Positions 34,015 through 43,983 of a stretch of 64,000 nt of DNA are shown here, piece by piece. This DNA is from Lacticaseibacillus rhamnosus (lineage in GTDB: Bacteria > Bacillota > Bacilli > Lactobacillales > Lactobacillaceae). The notes beneath the pieces are model-generated. The model saw nothing but the letters and a program-made list of their open reading frames with translations, made no database searches and was not told where the DNA came from. The stretch lies in NCBI RefSeq assembly GCF_900636965.1, contig NZ_LR134331.1, forward strand, positions 2,666,001-2,730,000, written 5' to 3'. The position numbers were made by a program, and so were the translations under genes. The first letter of the stretch is position 1; each line of letters begins with the position of its first letter.

Positions 34015-35997
34015 TTACCGCTTAAACAATTCATACAACGCATCCGGCGTCTTCGCATCCTGAAACGCCTTCACAAAATCCTCATGCGTCAGTAACTTCG
34101 CCGTACTCGACAGATATTTCAAGTGACTGCCACTATCATGTTCCGGAATCAGGAACGAAATCACCGCATTAACCGGCTTCCCATCAAATGTTTTCCATTC
34201 GACTGGCTGAGCCAAATGCAACACGAGCATCGCTGAACGTTTAATCGTTGCGTCTTGTGCGTGCGGGATGGCGATGCCTTTTTCCATCCCCGTTGAGCCT
34301 TCTTTTTCACGCGCCACATACTTGTTGAACACGGCATCGGCATCAGTTGCCAAGTCGTTTTTTACTGCCATATTAGCCAAATAATGCAGCACATCATCCC
34401 GCGTTTTGGCAGGAACATTGACTTCAATGTATTCTTTGTTCAAAATCTCGCTAGGGTCAAAAGTTTGCTGGGATTGATCCGCATCTGGAGCCGGTTGATT
34501 GCGAGCTGATGAAACGGCCACGTGCGCAACCGGTACGTCATCTGCTGCCCCTTCCGTTGCCAACGCAGCTTCAACCACGCCGCTTTTGACGCCGCGCTTT
34601 TTGGCAGAGTGGCCGGCAATCATGGCCAAAAGCACACCTGATGCTGCTGCACCGACTAAAATCCAGGCAACCCATAGAACCGGCTTATTCACCAGTGGCA
34701 AAACAATGAATCCACCATGAGGCGCCGGAACCTGAATCCGGGACATATACGTTAAAACGGCAGCAATCGCGGAGCCAACCATGAACGCCGGAATATTCAT
34801 TAACGGATTTTTCGCGGCGAACGGAATCGCCCCTTCTGTAATATGGGTTGAACCCAGCAAAGCATTGACATACCCAGCGCTGCGTTCATCACGATTGTAG
34901 GCTTTGGGATTGAGTAATACCGAGATTGTGGTAGCCAGTGGCGGCGCAATGCAGGCTGCTGAAACGCCGGCCATGAAGAAATAATTGCCCTGAGCCAACA
35001 ATGCCGTCCCAGTGAGATACGCCGCCTTATTAATTGGTCCACCAAAGTCAGCCGCACACATGACACCGACAACAATGCCTAAAATAATCGGACTGGAACT
35101 TTCAAGCCCTTTTAACCACGCCATTAAACCGAGATTCAAGGCTTTCATCGGGGTATTGATGAGATACATAATCGATCCGGCAATGAAGACACCCAGTACC
35201 GGATATAGAAAAATAGCTTTTAATCCCCGAAATTCCTTGTCGGGCATGAAGGCGAACACTTTTTGCAACATTAAAATGACCAGTCCGGCCATGTAACCAC
35301 CGACAATCGCGCCAAGAAAGCCAGATCCTTGACCGCCATTGTAAGCAATCATCCCAACCGCCATGCCGACGATTAAGCCAGAACGTTTGGCTACGGCTTC
35401 CCCGATATAGGCCGCCAGCACTGGCACCATGAGTCCCATGGCTGCACTACCAACCGAATTCAACATGGCTGCGAACTGATTGTATTCAGCATTCTTAGGA
35501 TCCGCCGAATAAATGCCCCAGAAAAATGAAATTGCGATCAATACACCACCGGCAACCACCAGCGGCAGCATGTGCGAAACCCCGTTCATTAAACTGGTGT
35601 AAATCTTGTTACCAATTCCGGCTGTACTGGTTTCAACGTTTTCATCCGCGCTAGCCTTGGCCGCACCGCCTTTAGGCATATAAACCGGTGCGCTGCTCAA
35701 CGCCTCTTTAATCAGTTTATCCGGTTCGCGAATACCGGCCGCAACCGGCACATTAACCAGCGGCTTGCCGGCAAAACGATCCGCGTCAACGTCAATATCA
35801 GAAGCAATGACAACGCCTTTTGCCCCATCAATTTCTCCTTGCGTCAGTGGATCATCGACACCGGTTTGACCGTGCGTCTCGACTTTAATGGTCAAACCCA
35901 TTTTCTTAGCCGCTTGCTCTAACGCCTCTTGTGCCATATAAGTATGGGCAATCCCCGTCGCACAACCGGTCGCAGCAATTAAATCATACTTTGCCAT
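34015..35997 (-). CDS. fruA: PTS fructose transporter subunit IIABC
   Basis: The 660-aa membrane protein imports fructose as fructose-1-phosphate. Domain order is IIB (residues 1-100, phospho-Cys in AATGCATGIAHT), IIC (about 125-470, multiple helices) and IIA (about 510-660, phospho-His in GIAIPHAQ). A linker of about 40 residues separates IIC and IIA. The ATG has GGAGGG inside the end of fruK, only 3 bp after the fruK stop, so the genes are translationally coupled. Confidence 0.93.
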   Translation of the reverse strand: MAKYDLIAATGCATGIAHTYMAQEALEQAAKKMGLTIKVETHGQTGVDDPLTQGEIDGAKGVVIASDIDVDADRFAGKPLVNVPVAAGIREPDKLIKEALSSAPVYMPKGGAAKASADENVETSTAGIGNKIYTSLMNGVSHMLPLVVAGGVLIAISFFWGIYSADPKNAEYNQFAAMLNSVGSAAMGLMVPVLAAYIGEAVAKRSGLIVGMAVGMIAYNGGQGSGFLGAIVGGYMAGLVILMLQKVFAFMPDKEFRGLKAIFLYPVLGVFIAGSIMYLINTPMKALNLGLMAWLKGLESSSPIILGIVVGVMCAADFGGPINKAAYLTGTALLAQGNYFFMAGVSAACIAPPLATTISVLLNPKAYNRDERSAGYVNALLGSTHITEGAIPFAAKNPLMNIPAFMVGSAIAAVLTYMSRIQVPAPHGGFIVLPLVNKPVLWVAWILVGAAASGVLLAMIAGHSAKKRGVKSGVVEAALATEGAADDVPVAHVAVSSARNQPAPDADQSQQTFDPSEILNKEYIEVNVPAKTRDDVLHYLANMAVKNDLATDADAVFNKYVAREKEGSTGMEKGIAIPHAQDATIKRSAMLVLHLAQPVEWKTFDGKPVNAVISFLIPEHDSGSHLKYLSSTAKLLTHEDFVKAFQDAKTPDALYELFKR

Positions 35998-36000
35998 CAG

Positions 36001-36930
36001 CTAACCCTCCAGTTTCTTAATCTCAATTTGCGTCAACAATTCATCCGTCTCAGTAAAATCCGTAATCCATGCGCGCCGGGCCGTATCACTGCCCGCCGCA
36101 ATCGCCAATTTCAGCGTGTCCGCTAGATCCTGCTTTTGATAAAGGCCCGCTAAAAAGGTCCCCAGCATCGTGTCACCGGCACCGGCAGTATTCAACACGT
36201 CAATCTTTGGCGCGTTTCCGACCAGCGTCACATCCTGATTCATAAACAAGGCTCCCGCCGCACCGAGTGAAACCAACACATTTTGGGCCCCAGCCGCTAA
36301 CGCTTTGTGGCCCAACTTCACCATCGTCGCCAAGTCGGCTTCTCCGGATTGGTTAAACCAACTCATCAACTCCGCATCATTCGGCTTCACCAGTAATGGT
36401 TGATAGGCCAAGGCTTTAACAGCTTCCGGATACGAACTGTCGATAATCAACGCAAAGCCATTTTCCCGGCTCAGTTTTCCCAGTTGCAACAAAAAGCTCG
36501 GCTCAATGCCGCGTGCAAAACTCCCGGAAACACAAAGCCAATCGTCAGCCCCAAGAGTGGTCAGTTGTTGGTATAATTGTTTTAATGTTTCGGCGCTAAT
36601 CTCCGGCCCGGGGTTCACTAACTTATACTCGTTATGATCACTGACAACGCGGGTAAACACGTTAATCCGCGTGAACCCGGCATCCTTGTAAAAGTGATTG
36701 CGAATGCCTTGCTCAGTCAGAAAATCCGCAATGTAATCAAGGGTAAAGCCGCCGCCAACCCCAAGCGCAACGTTATCAACCCCGCGCCGCTTCAAGATGC
36801 AGCTCACATTCACGCCTTTACCATTTGCCTGAATGTCATAACTGTCCGTTCGATTCACCGTATTCGGCGCCATGGTCTGAGTTTTAATAAAAAGATCAAT
36901 TGCTGGATTTAACGTCAAGGTATAAATCAC
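36001..36930 (-). CDS. fruK: 1-phosphofructokinase
   Basis: The 309-aa PfkB-family kinase converts fructose-1-phosphate to fructose-1,6-bisphosphate. It shows the N-terminal TLNPAIDL motif, a Gly-rich NGKGVNVS substrate site and the anion-hole/catalytic NTAGAGDTML near residue 250. The start is a GTG at 36930 with AAGGAG 8 nt upstream. It is the first gene of fruK-fruA, divergent from an RpiR-type regulator. Confidence 0.93.
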   Translation of the reverse strand: MIYTLTLNPAIDLFIKTQTMAPNTVNRTDSYDIQANGKGVNVSCILKRRGVDNVALGVGGGFTLDYIADFLTEQGIRNHFYKDAGFTRINVFTRVVSDHNEYKLVNPGPEISAETLKQLYQQLTTLGADDWLCVSGSFARGIEPSFLLQLGKLSRENGFALIIDSSYPEAVKALAYQPLLVKPNDAELMSWFNQSGEADLATMVKLGHKALAAGAQNVLVSLGAAGALFMNQDVTLVGNAPKIDVLNTAGAGDTMLGTFLAGLYQKQDLADTLKLAIAAGSDTARRAWITDFTETDELLTQIEIKKLEG

Positions 36931-36971
36931 ATTAAGCGCTCCTTCATGTCGTTTCTTTTACTTATCACCAT

Positions 36972-36986
36972 GTTAACCGCTTTCAA
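36972..36986. promoter_or_regulatory. Candidate CcpA cre site for the fru operon
   Basis: On the minus strand TTGAAAGCGGTTAAC matches the cre consensus WTGNAANCGNWNNCW with mismatches only near its 3' end. It lies about 45 bp upstream of the fruK start. Confidence 0.5.
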
Positions 36987-37078
36987 CCGAAAAGAGTTTT
37001 CTGTTTTCAGTCGTTTTCCGGATTAAGCGAAAATGCTTTTCATCTGCATCAACCCCACTAAACAAGGAGGCCACCCTC

Positions 37079-37831
37079 ATGGCTACACTCAGTCCCACAG
37101 AGGCTTATCTTTGGGATTACATCGAGAATCACCAACAAACCGTCGTCAACTTATCCATCACCCAGTTAAGCGTCGCGGCCAACGTCTCACCGGCAACCAT
37201 TGTGCGCACGATGAAGAAAAAAGGCTTCAACGGCTACACCGAATTTCGGCATGATTTGCTAAAACGCATTGGCGACACTGAACCATTCGGCATCCTCGAT
37301 CAGGTGGATGATCAAATTAAAAAAGTGATTATGCAAAATCAAATTGAGGTTTATAACACCCTTGATAATCTGAAAGTTTCTGTCATTGAGGACTCGGTTC
37401 AACTACTCGCCAAGGCCGAGATCATCCTCATTTTTGCGCGCGGCCTATCCGAATCAATCGCCTCGGAAGTCACTTTGAAGCTCCAGTTGCTGGGCAAGTA
37501 TGCTGAATTCTTCAGTGATCCCAACATCATCCAAACCATCGCCGGTCAGATCAGTCCGCATGCAGTGGCCATCACGATCACCTTAAACGGCGAAACCCCG
37601 GAACTCGTCGCCGCTGCCAAAACCCTTGCCGCCCGCGACATTCCGCAAATCATCCTGACGACCAACGCCCAAGCTTCAATCGTCAAGTACGCGGATGAAC
37701 TTTTTGTCGGCTATAAATCAAAAGCCGCCTATTTTGACAAATACGAGGTGGCTTCGCGTCTGCCGTTACAAGTTATGAGCCGCATTTTGCTGGATAGTTA
37801 TGTGGTGCGAAAACGGGGACAGAAAAATTAA
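37079..37831 (+). CDS. MurR/RpiR family transcriptional regulator
   Basis: The 250-aa protein has an N-terminal HTH (ITQLSVAANVSPATIVRTMKK) and a C-terminal SIS sugar-phosphate-binding domain (ILIFARGLSESIASEVTLKL...). AAGGAGG is 9 nt upstream of the ATG. It is divergent from fruK-fruA. Most lactic acid bacteria use a DeoR-type FruR here, so an RpiR-type control of fru is plausible but unproven. Confidence 0.87.
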   Translation: MATLSPTEAYLWDYIENHQQTVVNLSITQLSVAANVSPATIVRTMKKKGFNGYTEFRHDLLKRIGDTEPFGILDQVDDQIKKVIMQNQIEVYNTLDNLKVSVIEDSVQLLAKAEIILIFARGLSESIASEVTLKLQLLGKYAEFFSDPNIIQTIAGQISPHAVAITITLNGETPELVAAAKTLAARDIPQIILTTNAQASIVKYADELFVGYKSKAAYFDKYEVASRLPLQVMSRILLDSYVVRKRGQKN

Positions 37832-37844
37832 ATCTTCGGTATGT

Positions 37845-37888
37845 AAAAAGCAATCCCTTTGGCCTATACGACGAGGGATTGCTTTTTT
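37845..37888. terminator. Bidirectional terminator
   Basis: AAAAAGCAATCCCT pairs with AGGGATTGCTTTTT around a 15-nt loop between the convergent RpiR and glpK genes. Confidence 0.88.
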
Positions 37889-37892
37889 CTGC

Positions 37893-39506
<1,614 letters not shown>

Positions 39507-39570
39507 TCAACCGCTTAAGTTCAATATTAAAATCCCGTCCTTTTAGCACTTACCGTTTGATCGCTTAATA

Positions 39571-39600
39571 TTGCCGTCTTCAATGGCACCATGCTATAAT
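39571..39600 (+). promoter_or_regulatory. Promoter of the antitoxin RNA
   Basis: TTGCCG, 18 nt, then a consensus TATAAT (39595-39600). No coding frame follows it on this strand. Confidence 0.75.
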
Positions 39601-39606
39601 AAAACA

Positions 39607-39728
39607 CGAAAGGGAGCATCGGCGTCCACCGATACTCCCCTGACAAGACCGTTCAAGACGGTTGGCATTAAATTTGACTAATCAAAAAGACCGTCATCTT
39701 AGCCAAAAGATTAGCGACGGTCTTTTTG
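39607..39728 (+). ncRNA. Putative type I antitoxin RNA
   Basis: The predicted RNA of about 122 nt starts 6-7 nt after TATAAT. It folds as hairpins GGGAG.ATCGG/CCGAT.CTCCC and ACCGT-TCAAG-ACGGT, and ends at a bidirectional terminator shared with the toxin mRNA. The two RNAs are complementary at their 3' ends, as in TxpA/RatA and BsrG/SR4 pairs of Bacillus. Confidence 0.65.
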
Positions 39729-39729
39729 A
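39684..39729. terminator. Shared terminator of toxin and antitoxin
   Basis: AAAAAGACCGTC pairs with GACGGTCTTTTT; usable on both strands. The toxin stop codon lies inside the loop. Confidence 0.87.
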
Positions 39730-39830
39730 TTGTCTTGTATTATCAGCATAATGGTGATGATCAGCGCAATCAACGATAATACGAAATCACCGAAGACCAG
39801 CATCAGCATCAACGCATCAGCAACAGACAA
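39711..39830 (-). CDS. Putative holin-like type I toxin (39 aa)
   Basis: The tiny protein starts MSVADALMLMLVFGDF and is a single hydrophobic helix followed by a polar basic tail (QDNQKDRR). This is the hallmark of the putative holin-like toxin family (Hol_Tox), whose members insert in the membrane. Translation starts at a TTG (39830) with a perfect AAGGAGGTG 5-7 nt upstream. It is far too short for default gene finders. The frame overlaps a 17-codon leader ORF in another frame. Confidence 0.75.
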   Translation of the reverse strand: MSVADALMLMLVFGDFVLSLIALIITIMLIIQDNQKDRR

Positions 39831-39870
39831 CTAGGCACCTCCTTCCGTATAGATTTTGATCATCACGCAT
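39817..39870 (-). CDS. Leader peptide overlapping the toxin start (17 codons)
   Basis: An ATG at 39870 with GAGGTGG about 6 nt upstream opens a 17-residue frame (MRDDQNLYGRRCLVVCC). It reads through the toxin ribosome site and stops 12 nt inside the toxin gene. It could couple or limit toxin translation. No proof of expression. Confidence 0.4.
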   Translation of the reverse strand: MRDDQNLYGRRCLVVCC

Positions 39871-39950
39871 AGGCGACCACCTCACAATACGTTGGATTTG
39901 CCAACCGTCATTCACTTTCTTGTCTTGTTCATGATGCCATACAAAACGTC

Positions 39951-39990
39951 AAAACGCCTGCTATCTCAATGATTTCAGGCGTTTTTTAAA
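39951..39990. terminator. Bidirectional terminator
   Basis: AAAACGCCTG/CAGGCGTTTT with a 15-nt loop and T6 on the plus strand. It bounds the toxin-antitoxin locus on its right. Confidence 0.8.
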
Positions 39991-40080
39991 TGAACTGAAC
40001 GTGACTCACCGTTTTAGGCTTAATTCTTGGAGCGCTTAGCATTATCGGTAAGTCATTGCACATCTCAATAACTGTTTGCA

Positions 40081-40116
40081 AACCTGCATGGCTATCTATG
40101 CGGGTTTTATTTTTCT
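40081..40116 (+). terminator. Orphan terminator
   Basis: AACCTGCAT pairs with ATGCGGGTT (one G-U), followed by TTATTTTTC. No plus-strand gene precedes it. Confidence 0.6.
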
Positions 40117-40392
40117 TTTTAGGAGAGAGCCGAAATATATCAAGCCGGCTTTTAGTTTTTCCCTATTGTCAACTCATTCATTTTGACCAGCCTCGAGTTA
40201 CATATATTGACTATTTACAAGTCAGCTGTCATTAACGATCACAACTATTAAAAAATGTCATTGTCCTTTTCTTATTCCATTCAGGCATAACAGCATTCAA
40301 AACTCGAATTGAAAAGGTTTCCAACCCAGACTAGCCTAGATTTTGAAATCAATTCGGCTGGTTCGCTGTTCCGGCCTTTAGGAGTGATTAAT

Positions 40393-41868
40393 ATGACAGC
40401 ATCACCTTGGGACTTAAGAAAAGTATTGGATGAACTAAAACAGGATCCGCAGCAATATCATGAAACAGAGGTGCAAGTCGATCCCGATGCAGAGCTTGCT
40501 GGCGTTTATCGTTACATCGGTGCCGGTGGGACGGTCGAACGTCCGACACAGGAAGGTCCGGCAATGATGTTTAACAACGTTGTCGGCTTCCCAACGACAA
40601 GGGTTTTGATCGGTTTAATGGCCAGTCGCAAGCGGGTTGGCAAGATGTTTCACCAAGACTATCACACACTTGGTCGATTCTTGAACAAAGCGGTTTTAAA
40701 TCCTATTCAACCCGTTACAGTCGAAGAATCAGCAGCGCCTGCGCATGAAGTCGTTGCCAAGGCTAGTGACCCGGACTTTGACATTAGAAAACTCGTTGCA
40801 GCACCAACCAATACGCCACAAGATGCCGGCCCATACATCACATGCGGCGTAGTTTTGGGTTCCAATATGGCCAAAACAATGACTGATGTGACGATTCATC
40901 GCATGGTTTTGGAAGATAAGGATACGCTTGGTATTTATATCATGCCCGGTGGTCGCCACATTGGTCATTTTGCTGAAGAATATGAAAAAGCCAATAAGCC
41001 GATGCCGGTGACCATCAACATTGGCTTGGATCCGGCCATTACCATTGGTGCCACTTTTGAACCGCCTACCACGCCGCTTGGCTACGATGAACTAGGAGTT
41101 GCCGGAGCCATTCGCCAAGAACCCGTGCAACTGGTTCAGGCTGTGACCGTCAATGAAAAAGCCATTGCGCGTTCAGAATTTACACTGGAAGGCTATATCA
41201 TGCCTAACACGCGTATCCAAGAAGATATCAATACCCATACCGGCAAAGCCATGCCAGAGTTTCCCGGCTATGACGGTGATGCCAATCCGGCTTTGCAAGT
41301 GATTAAAGTGACGGCTGTAACCCATCGGCGCGATCATCCCATTATGCAAAGTGTCATCGGACCTAGTGAAGAACATGTCTCCATGGCCGGCATTCCAACC
41401 GAAGCCAGCATTTTACAACTTGTTGATCGTGCCATCCCCGGCAAGGTCAAGAATGTGTACAATCCCCCAGCTGGTGGCGGCAAACTCATGACCATCATGC
41501 AAATTCACAAAGATAATCCAGCTGATGAAGGGATTCAACGTCAAGCTGCATTACTCGCTTTTTCGGCATTCAAAGAACTAAAAACTGTTTGGCTGGTCGA
41601 TGATGATGTCGATATTTTTGACATGAATGATGTCGTCTGGACAATGAACACGCGTTTTCAAGGTGATCAGGACATCATGGTATTACCTGGCATGCGCAAC
41701 CATCCGCTTGATCCGTCAGAACGACCGCAATATGATCCCAAGTCTATTCGGGTACGCGGAATGAGTTCGAAGACGGTCATTGATGGTACCGTACCATTTG
41801 ATATGCGCGATCAATTCAAACGAGCAGCCTTTAAAAAAGTTTCCGACTGGCAAAAATATTTGAAATAG
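40393..41868 (+). CDS. lpdC: UbiD-family decarboxylase, LpdC-like (gallate/protocatechuate decarboxylase catalytic subunit)
   Basis: The 491-aa enzyme belongs to the prenylated-FMN-dependent UbiD decarboxylases. Visible features include NNVVGFPTTRVLIG, TCGVVLGSNMAKT, IGLDPAITIGATFEPP and the acidic EFTLEGYI that matches the catalytic E-x-x-E region. The ATG at 40393 with GGAG 8 nt upstream is preferred over the longer frame. UbiX, a SLC13-like carrier and LpdD follow nearby, as in the L. plantarum gallate decarboxylase system, so non-oxidative decarboxylation of hydroxybenzoates is likely. The exact substrate is inferred. Confidence 0.85.
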   Translation: MTASPWDLRKVLDELKQDPQQYHETEVQVDPDAELAGVYRYIGAGGTVERPTQEGPAMMFNNVVGFPTTRVLIGLMASRKRVGKMFHQDYHTLGRFLNKAVLNPIQPVTVEESAAPAHEVVAKASDPDFDIRKLVAAPTNTPQDAGPYITCGVVLGSNMAKTMTDVTIHRMVLEDKDTLGIYIMPGGRHIGHFAEEYEKANKPMPVTINIGLDPAITIGATFEPPTTPLGYDELGVAGAIRQEPVQLVQAVTVNEKAIARSEFTLEGYIMPNTRIQEDINTHTGKAMPEFPGYDGDANPALQVIKVTAVTHRRDHPIMQSVIGPSEEHVSMAGIPTEASILQLVDRAIPGKVKNVYNPPAGGGKLMTIMQIHKDNPADEGIQRQAALLAFSAFKELKTVWLVDDDVDIFDMNDVVWTMNTRFQGDQDIMVLPGMRNHPLDPSERPQYDPKSIRVRGMSSKTVIDGTVPFDMRDQFKRAAFKKVSDWQKYLK

Positions 41869-41877
41869 GTGATTGAA

Positions 41878-42450
41878 TTGAAACGTATTATCGTAGGGAT
41901 TACCGGGGCATCCGGAACTATTTACGCTGTTAACCTGCTCCAGCATTTACATCGCCTGCCTGATGTCGAAGTTCATTTGGTGATGAGTGCTTGGGCAAAG
42001 CAAAACCTGTCACTTGAGACCGACATGAAACAAAGCGAACTCGAAGCTTTGGCGGATTATGTTTATCCTGTTCAAAACCAAGGGGCAACCATTGCAAGCG
42101 GCAGTTTTTTAACCGATGCAATGGTCATTGTTCCGGCAAGCATGAAAACCATTGCGGGCATTGCGATGGGCTTTGATGATAATCTCATTGGACGAGCAGC
42201 CGATGTCACGATTAAAGAACAGCGGCAATTGATTATTGTGCCGCGGGAAACACCGCTTAGTCCAATTCATCTGGATAACCTCGCTAAACTAGCCCACATT
42301 GGCGTTCAAATCATTCCGCCTATTCCAGCTTTCTATCAGCATCCCCAAACCATCCAGGATTTAATTGAGCATCACACCATGAAACTATTAGACGCCTTGC
42401 ATATTAAAACCGAAACCGCTAGTCGCTGGAATGGAGCGTCGTTAAGATGA
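41878..42450 (+). CDS. lpdB: UbiX-family flavin prenyltransferase, LpdB-like
   Basis: The 190-aa enzyme attaches dimethylallyl to FMN, making the cofactor of the neighbouring UbiD-type decarboxylase. Signature parts are IIVGITGASGTIYAVN, IVPASMKTIAGIAMG and the phosphate-binding VPRETPLSPIHL. The track-style GTG at 41869 abuts the lpdC stop, but a TTG at 41878 preceded by AGGTG gives the usual UbiX start (MKRIIVGITG), so I prefer it. The 3' end overlaps the carrier gene by ATGA. Confidence 0.87.
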   Translation: MKRIIVGITGASGTIYAVNLLQHLHRLPDVEVHLVMSAWAKQNLSLETDMKQSELEALADYVYPVQNQGATIASGSFLTDAMVIVPASMKTIAGIAMGFDDNLIGRAADVTIKEQRQLIIVPRETPLSPIHLDNLAKLAHIGVQIIPPIPAFYQHPQTIQDLIEHHTMKLLDALHIKTETASRWNGASLR

Positions 42451-43838
42451 AAAAAGTTCTCAATAAACAGAGTATCGGTTTTCTCATCGGCATTGCGGTG
42501 GGCCTCATTGTTTACCTGGCCCCACTGAGCGGCATCAATGAAAAAGCGCAAATGGATCTTGCTTTGAGTTTAATGACCGTTGTTTGGTGGGCATTCCAGA
42601 TTGCACAGCCGGCTTATATTGGTGGTATTTATCTGATGCTGCTGATCTTGACGAATGTTGCAACCCCGACACAGGTATTTGCGGGATCGTGGACCAAGTC
42701 AATTATGTGGTTAGTGATGGGCGCTTATTTAATTGCCGGTGCTGTCCGCGAATCTGGCCTAGGTGAACGTATTGCCTATGCTTTCATTATCAAATTTGTT
42801 CGCAGTTGGACCGGTATTATCGTCTCAATCTTTGCCTTAACCTTCATCCTTGCTTTACTGATTCCGCATCCCTGGCCCCGTGCCTTCTTGATCATGTCCG
42901 TGATGGATGTGGTGGCAACCAGCGCCAAAATGCCACAACAGGATCGGGCTAAACTTGGACTAGCCGTTTTTGCCGCTTCCTGTCCTCTTTCCGGTGCTTT
43001 TCTAACCGGGGATACATCGCTCAACCCCTTAGCAATTGCCGATTCTGGCAAAAGCGTCAACTTTGTCCAATATTTTATTTACATGGGGGTTCCGATGATC
43101 ATTGCCGCGATCATCACGATGCTGCTCTTTCTTTTCCTCTTCAAACCAACCAAAAAAGTCACGATTGACCTTGATGTTCTGAAAGCCAAGCAGGCCGATC
43201 AAGGGGCAATGACGCATAAAGAAATTCGAGTGATCGTCTGGCTTGTCATTGCCATCGGTTTATGGTTAACCAGTGGCATCACTGGTATTGACGTTGGCTG
43301 GTTAACTTTGATTGTCGCCTTGCTGATGAGTCTGCCGGTTATCGGTGAGGTCTTGACGGCGAAATCATGGTCAGGTGTTCCCGTCAACGTTTTGGTCTTC
43401 CTGACTTCGGCAATTGCAATTGGCCAAGTGGGTGATTTTACGGGCATGAATAAATGGATTGCCCAAACGATCCTGCCTTCAGCCTTACCACATAATCTCT
43501 ACTTACTGGCACTGGTCATTACCGTTTTTGCGATGATCATTCACATGTTCATGGGTTCGGTTATTGCCGTCATGGGTATTACAATCCCTGCCATTATCGC
43601 GGCAACCTCGTCACTTGGGGTTAATCCGTTGGCAATTTCATTAATCGTCTTTTCAGTGGTTAATTTGCACTACATCTTGCCGTTTCATAACCTGGCTATC
43701 CTTGTCGGTTCCGATCCAGAAACTGGCGGTGGTTATACGCAAAAAGATGTCATGAAGTTAGGTATTCCGCTAACTGCCGTCATGTTTATTGTTGCGCTGG
43801 TAGAAGTCTTTTGGTTCCAGCTGACTGGACTTTTATAA
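42447..43838 (+). CDS. SLC13/DASS-type carrier, possibly gallate transporter (GacP-like)
   Basis: The 463-aa membrane protein has about 12 helices, with DASS-family sequence features such as MGAYLIAGAVRESGLGERIA and the SCPLSGAFLTGDTSLNPLA segment. It overlaps lpdB by four bases, so it is translationally coupled to the decarboxylase genes. In L. plantarum GacP imports gallate next to the same enzymes. By context I infer uptake of a hydroxybenzoic acid, possibly in exchange for the product. Confidence 0.8.
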   Translation: MKKVLNKQSIGFLIGIAVGLIVYLAPLSGINEKAQMDLALSLMTVVWWAFQIAQPAYIGGIYLMLLILTNVATPTQVFAGSWTKSIMWLVMGAYLIAGAVRESGLGERIAYAFIIKFVRSWTGIIVSIFALTFILALLIPHPWPRAFLIMSVMDVVATSAKMPQQDRAKLGLAVFAASCPLSGAFLTGDTSLNPLAIADSGKSVNFVQYFIYMGVPMIIAAIITMLLFLFLFKPTKKVTIDLDVLKAKQADQGAMTHKEIRVIVWLVIAIGLWLTSGITGIDVGWLTLIVALLMSLPVIGEVLTAKSWSGVPVNVLVFLTSAIAIGQVGDFTGMNKWIAQTILPSALPHNLYLLALVITVFAMIIHMFMGSVIAVMGITIPAIIAATSSLGVNPLAISLIVFSVVNLHYILPFHNLAILVGSDPETGGGYTQKDVMKLGIPLTAVMFIVALVEVFWFQLTGLL

Positions 43839-43874
43839 CAGCGGTACCCTTGTTAAAAGTCAATATCAATGCAA

Positions 43875-43909
43875 AGTAGCTCCTAAATGATTTTTCTTTA
43901 GGGGCTACT
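43875..43909 (+). terminator. Hairpin after the lpd operon
   Basis: AGTAGCTCCTAAA pairs with TTTAGGGGCTACT; the T-tract is poor. It is between convergent transcripts and may act with the preceding AT-rich DNA. Confidence 0.55.
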
Positions 43910-43983
43910 GCTGTATCGTTAAAATCCTTACTGCTACACAACAGTCGAAATATCGTCTTGGGATTCTACAATCACGGTTACCA

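Larger units (their letters stand above)
39845..40392. other. Toxin leader and long intergenic region before lpdC
   Basis: It holds the toxin mRNA 5' part, a strong bidirectional hairpin at 39951-39985, an orphan plus-strand terminator at 40081-40116 with no gene before it, and an AT-rich stretch to the UbiD-like gene. The orphan terminator suggests an unannotated short transcript between about 39990 and 40116. Confidence 0.45.

Noticed and set aside
33426-34095. Several overlapping frames of 77-104 codons around the 140-bp repeats
   Set aside because: They mirror the tandem repeat on both strands, have no ribosome sites and overlap the fruA terminator.
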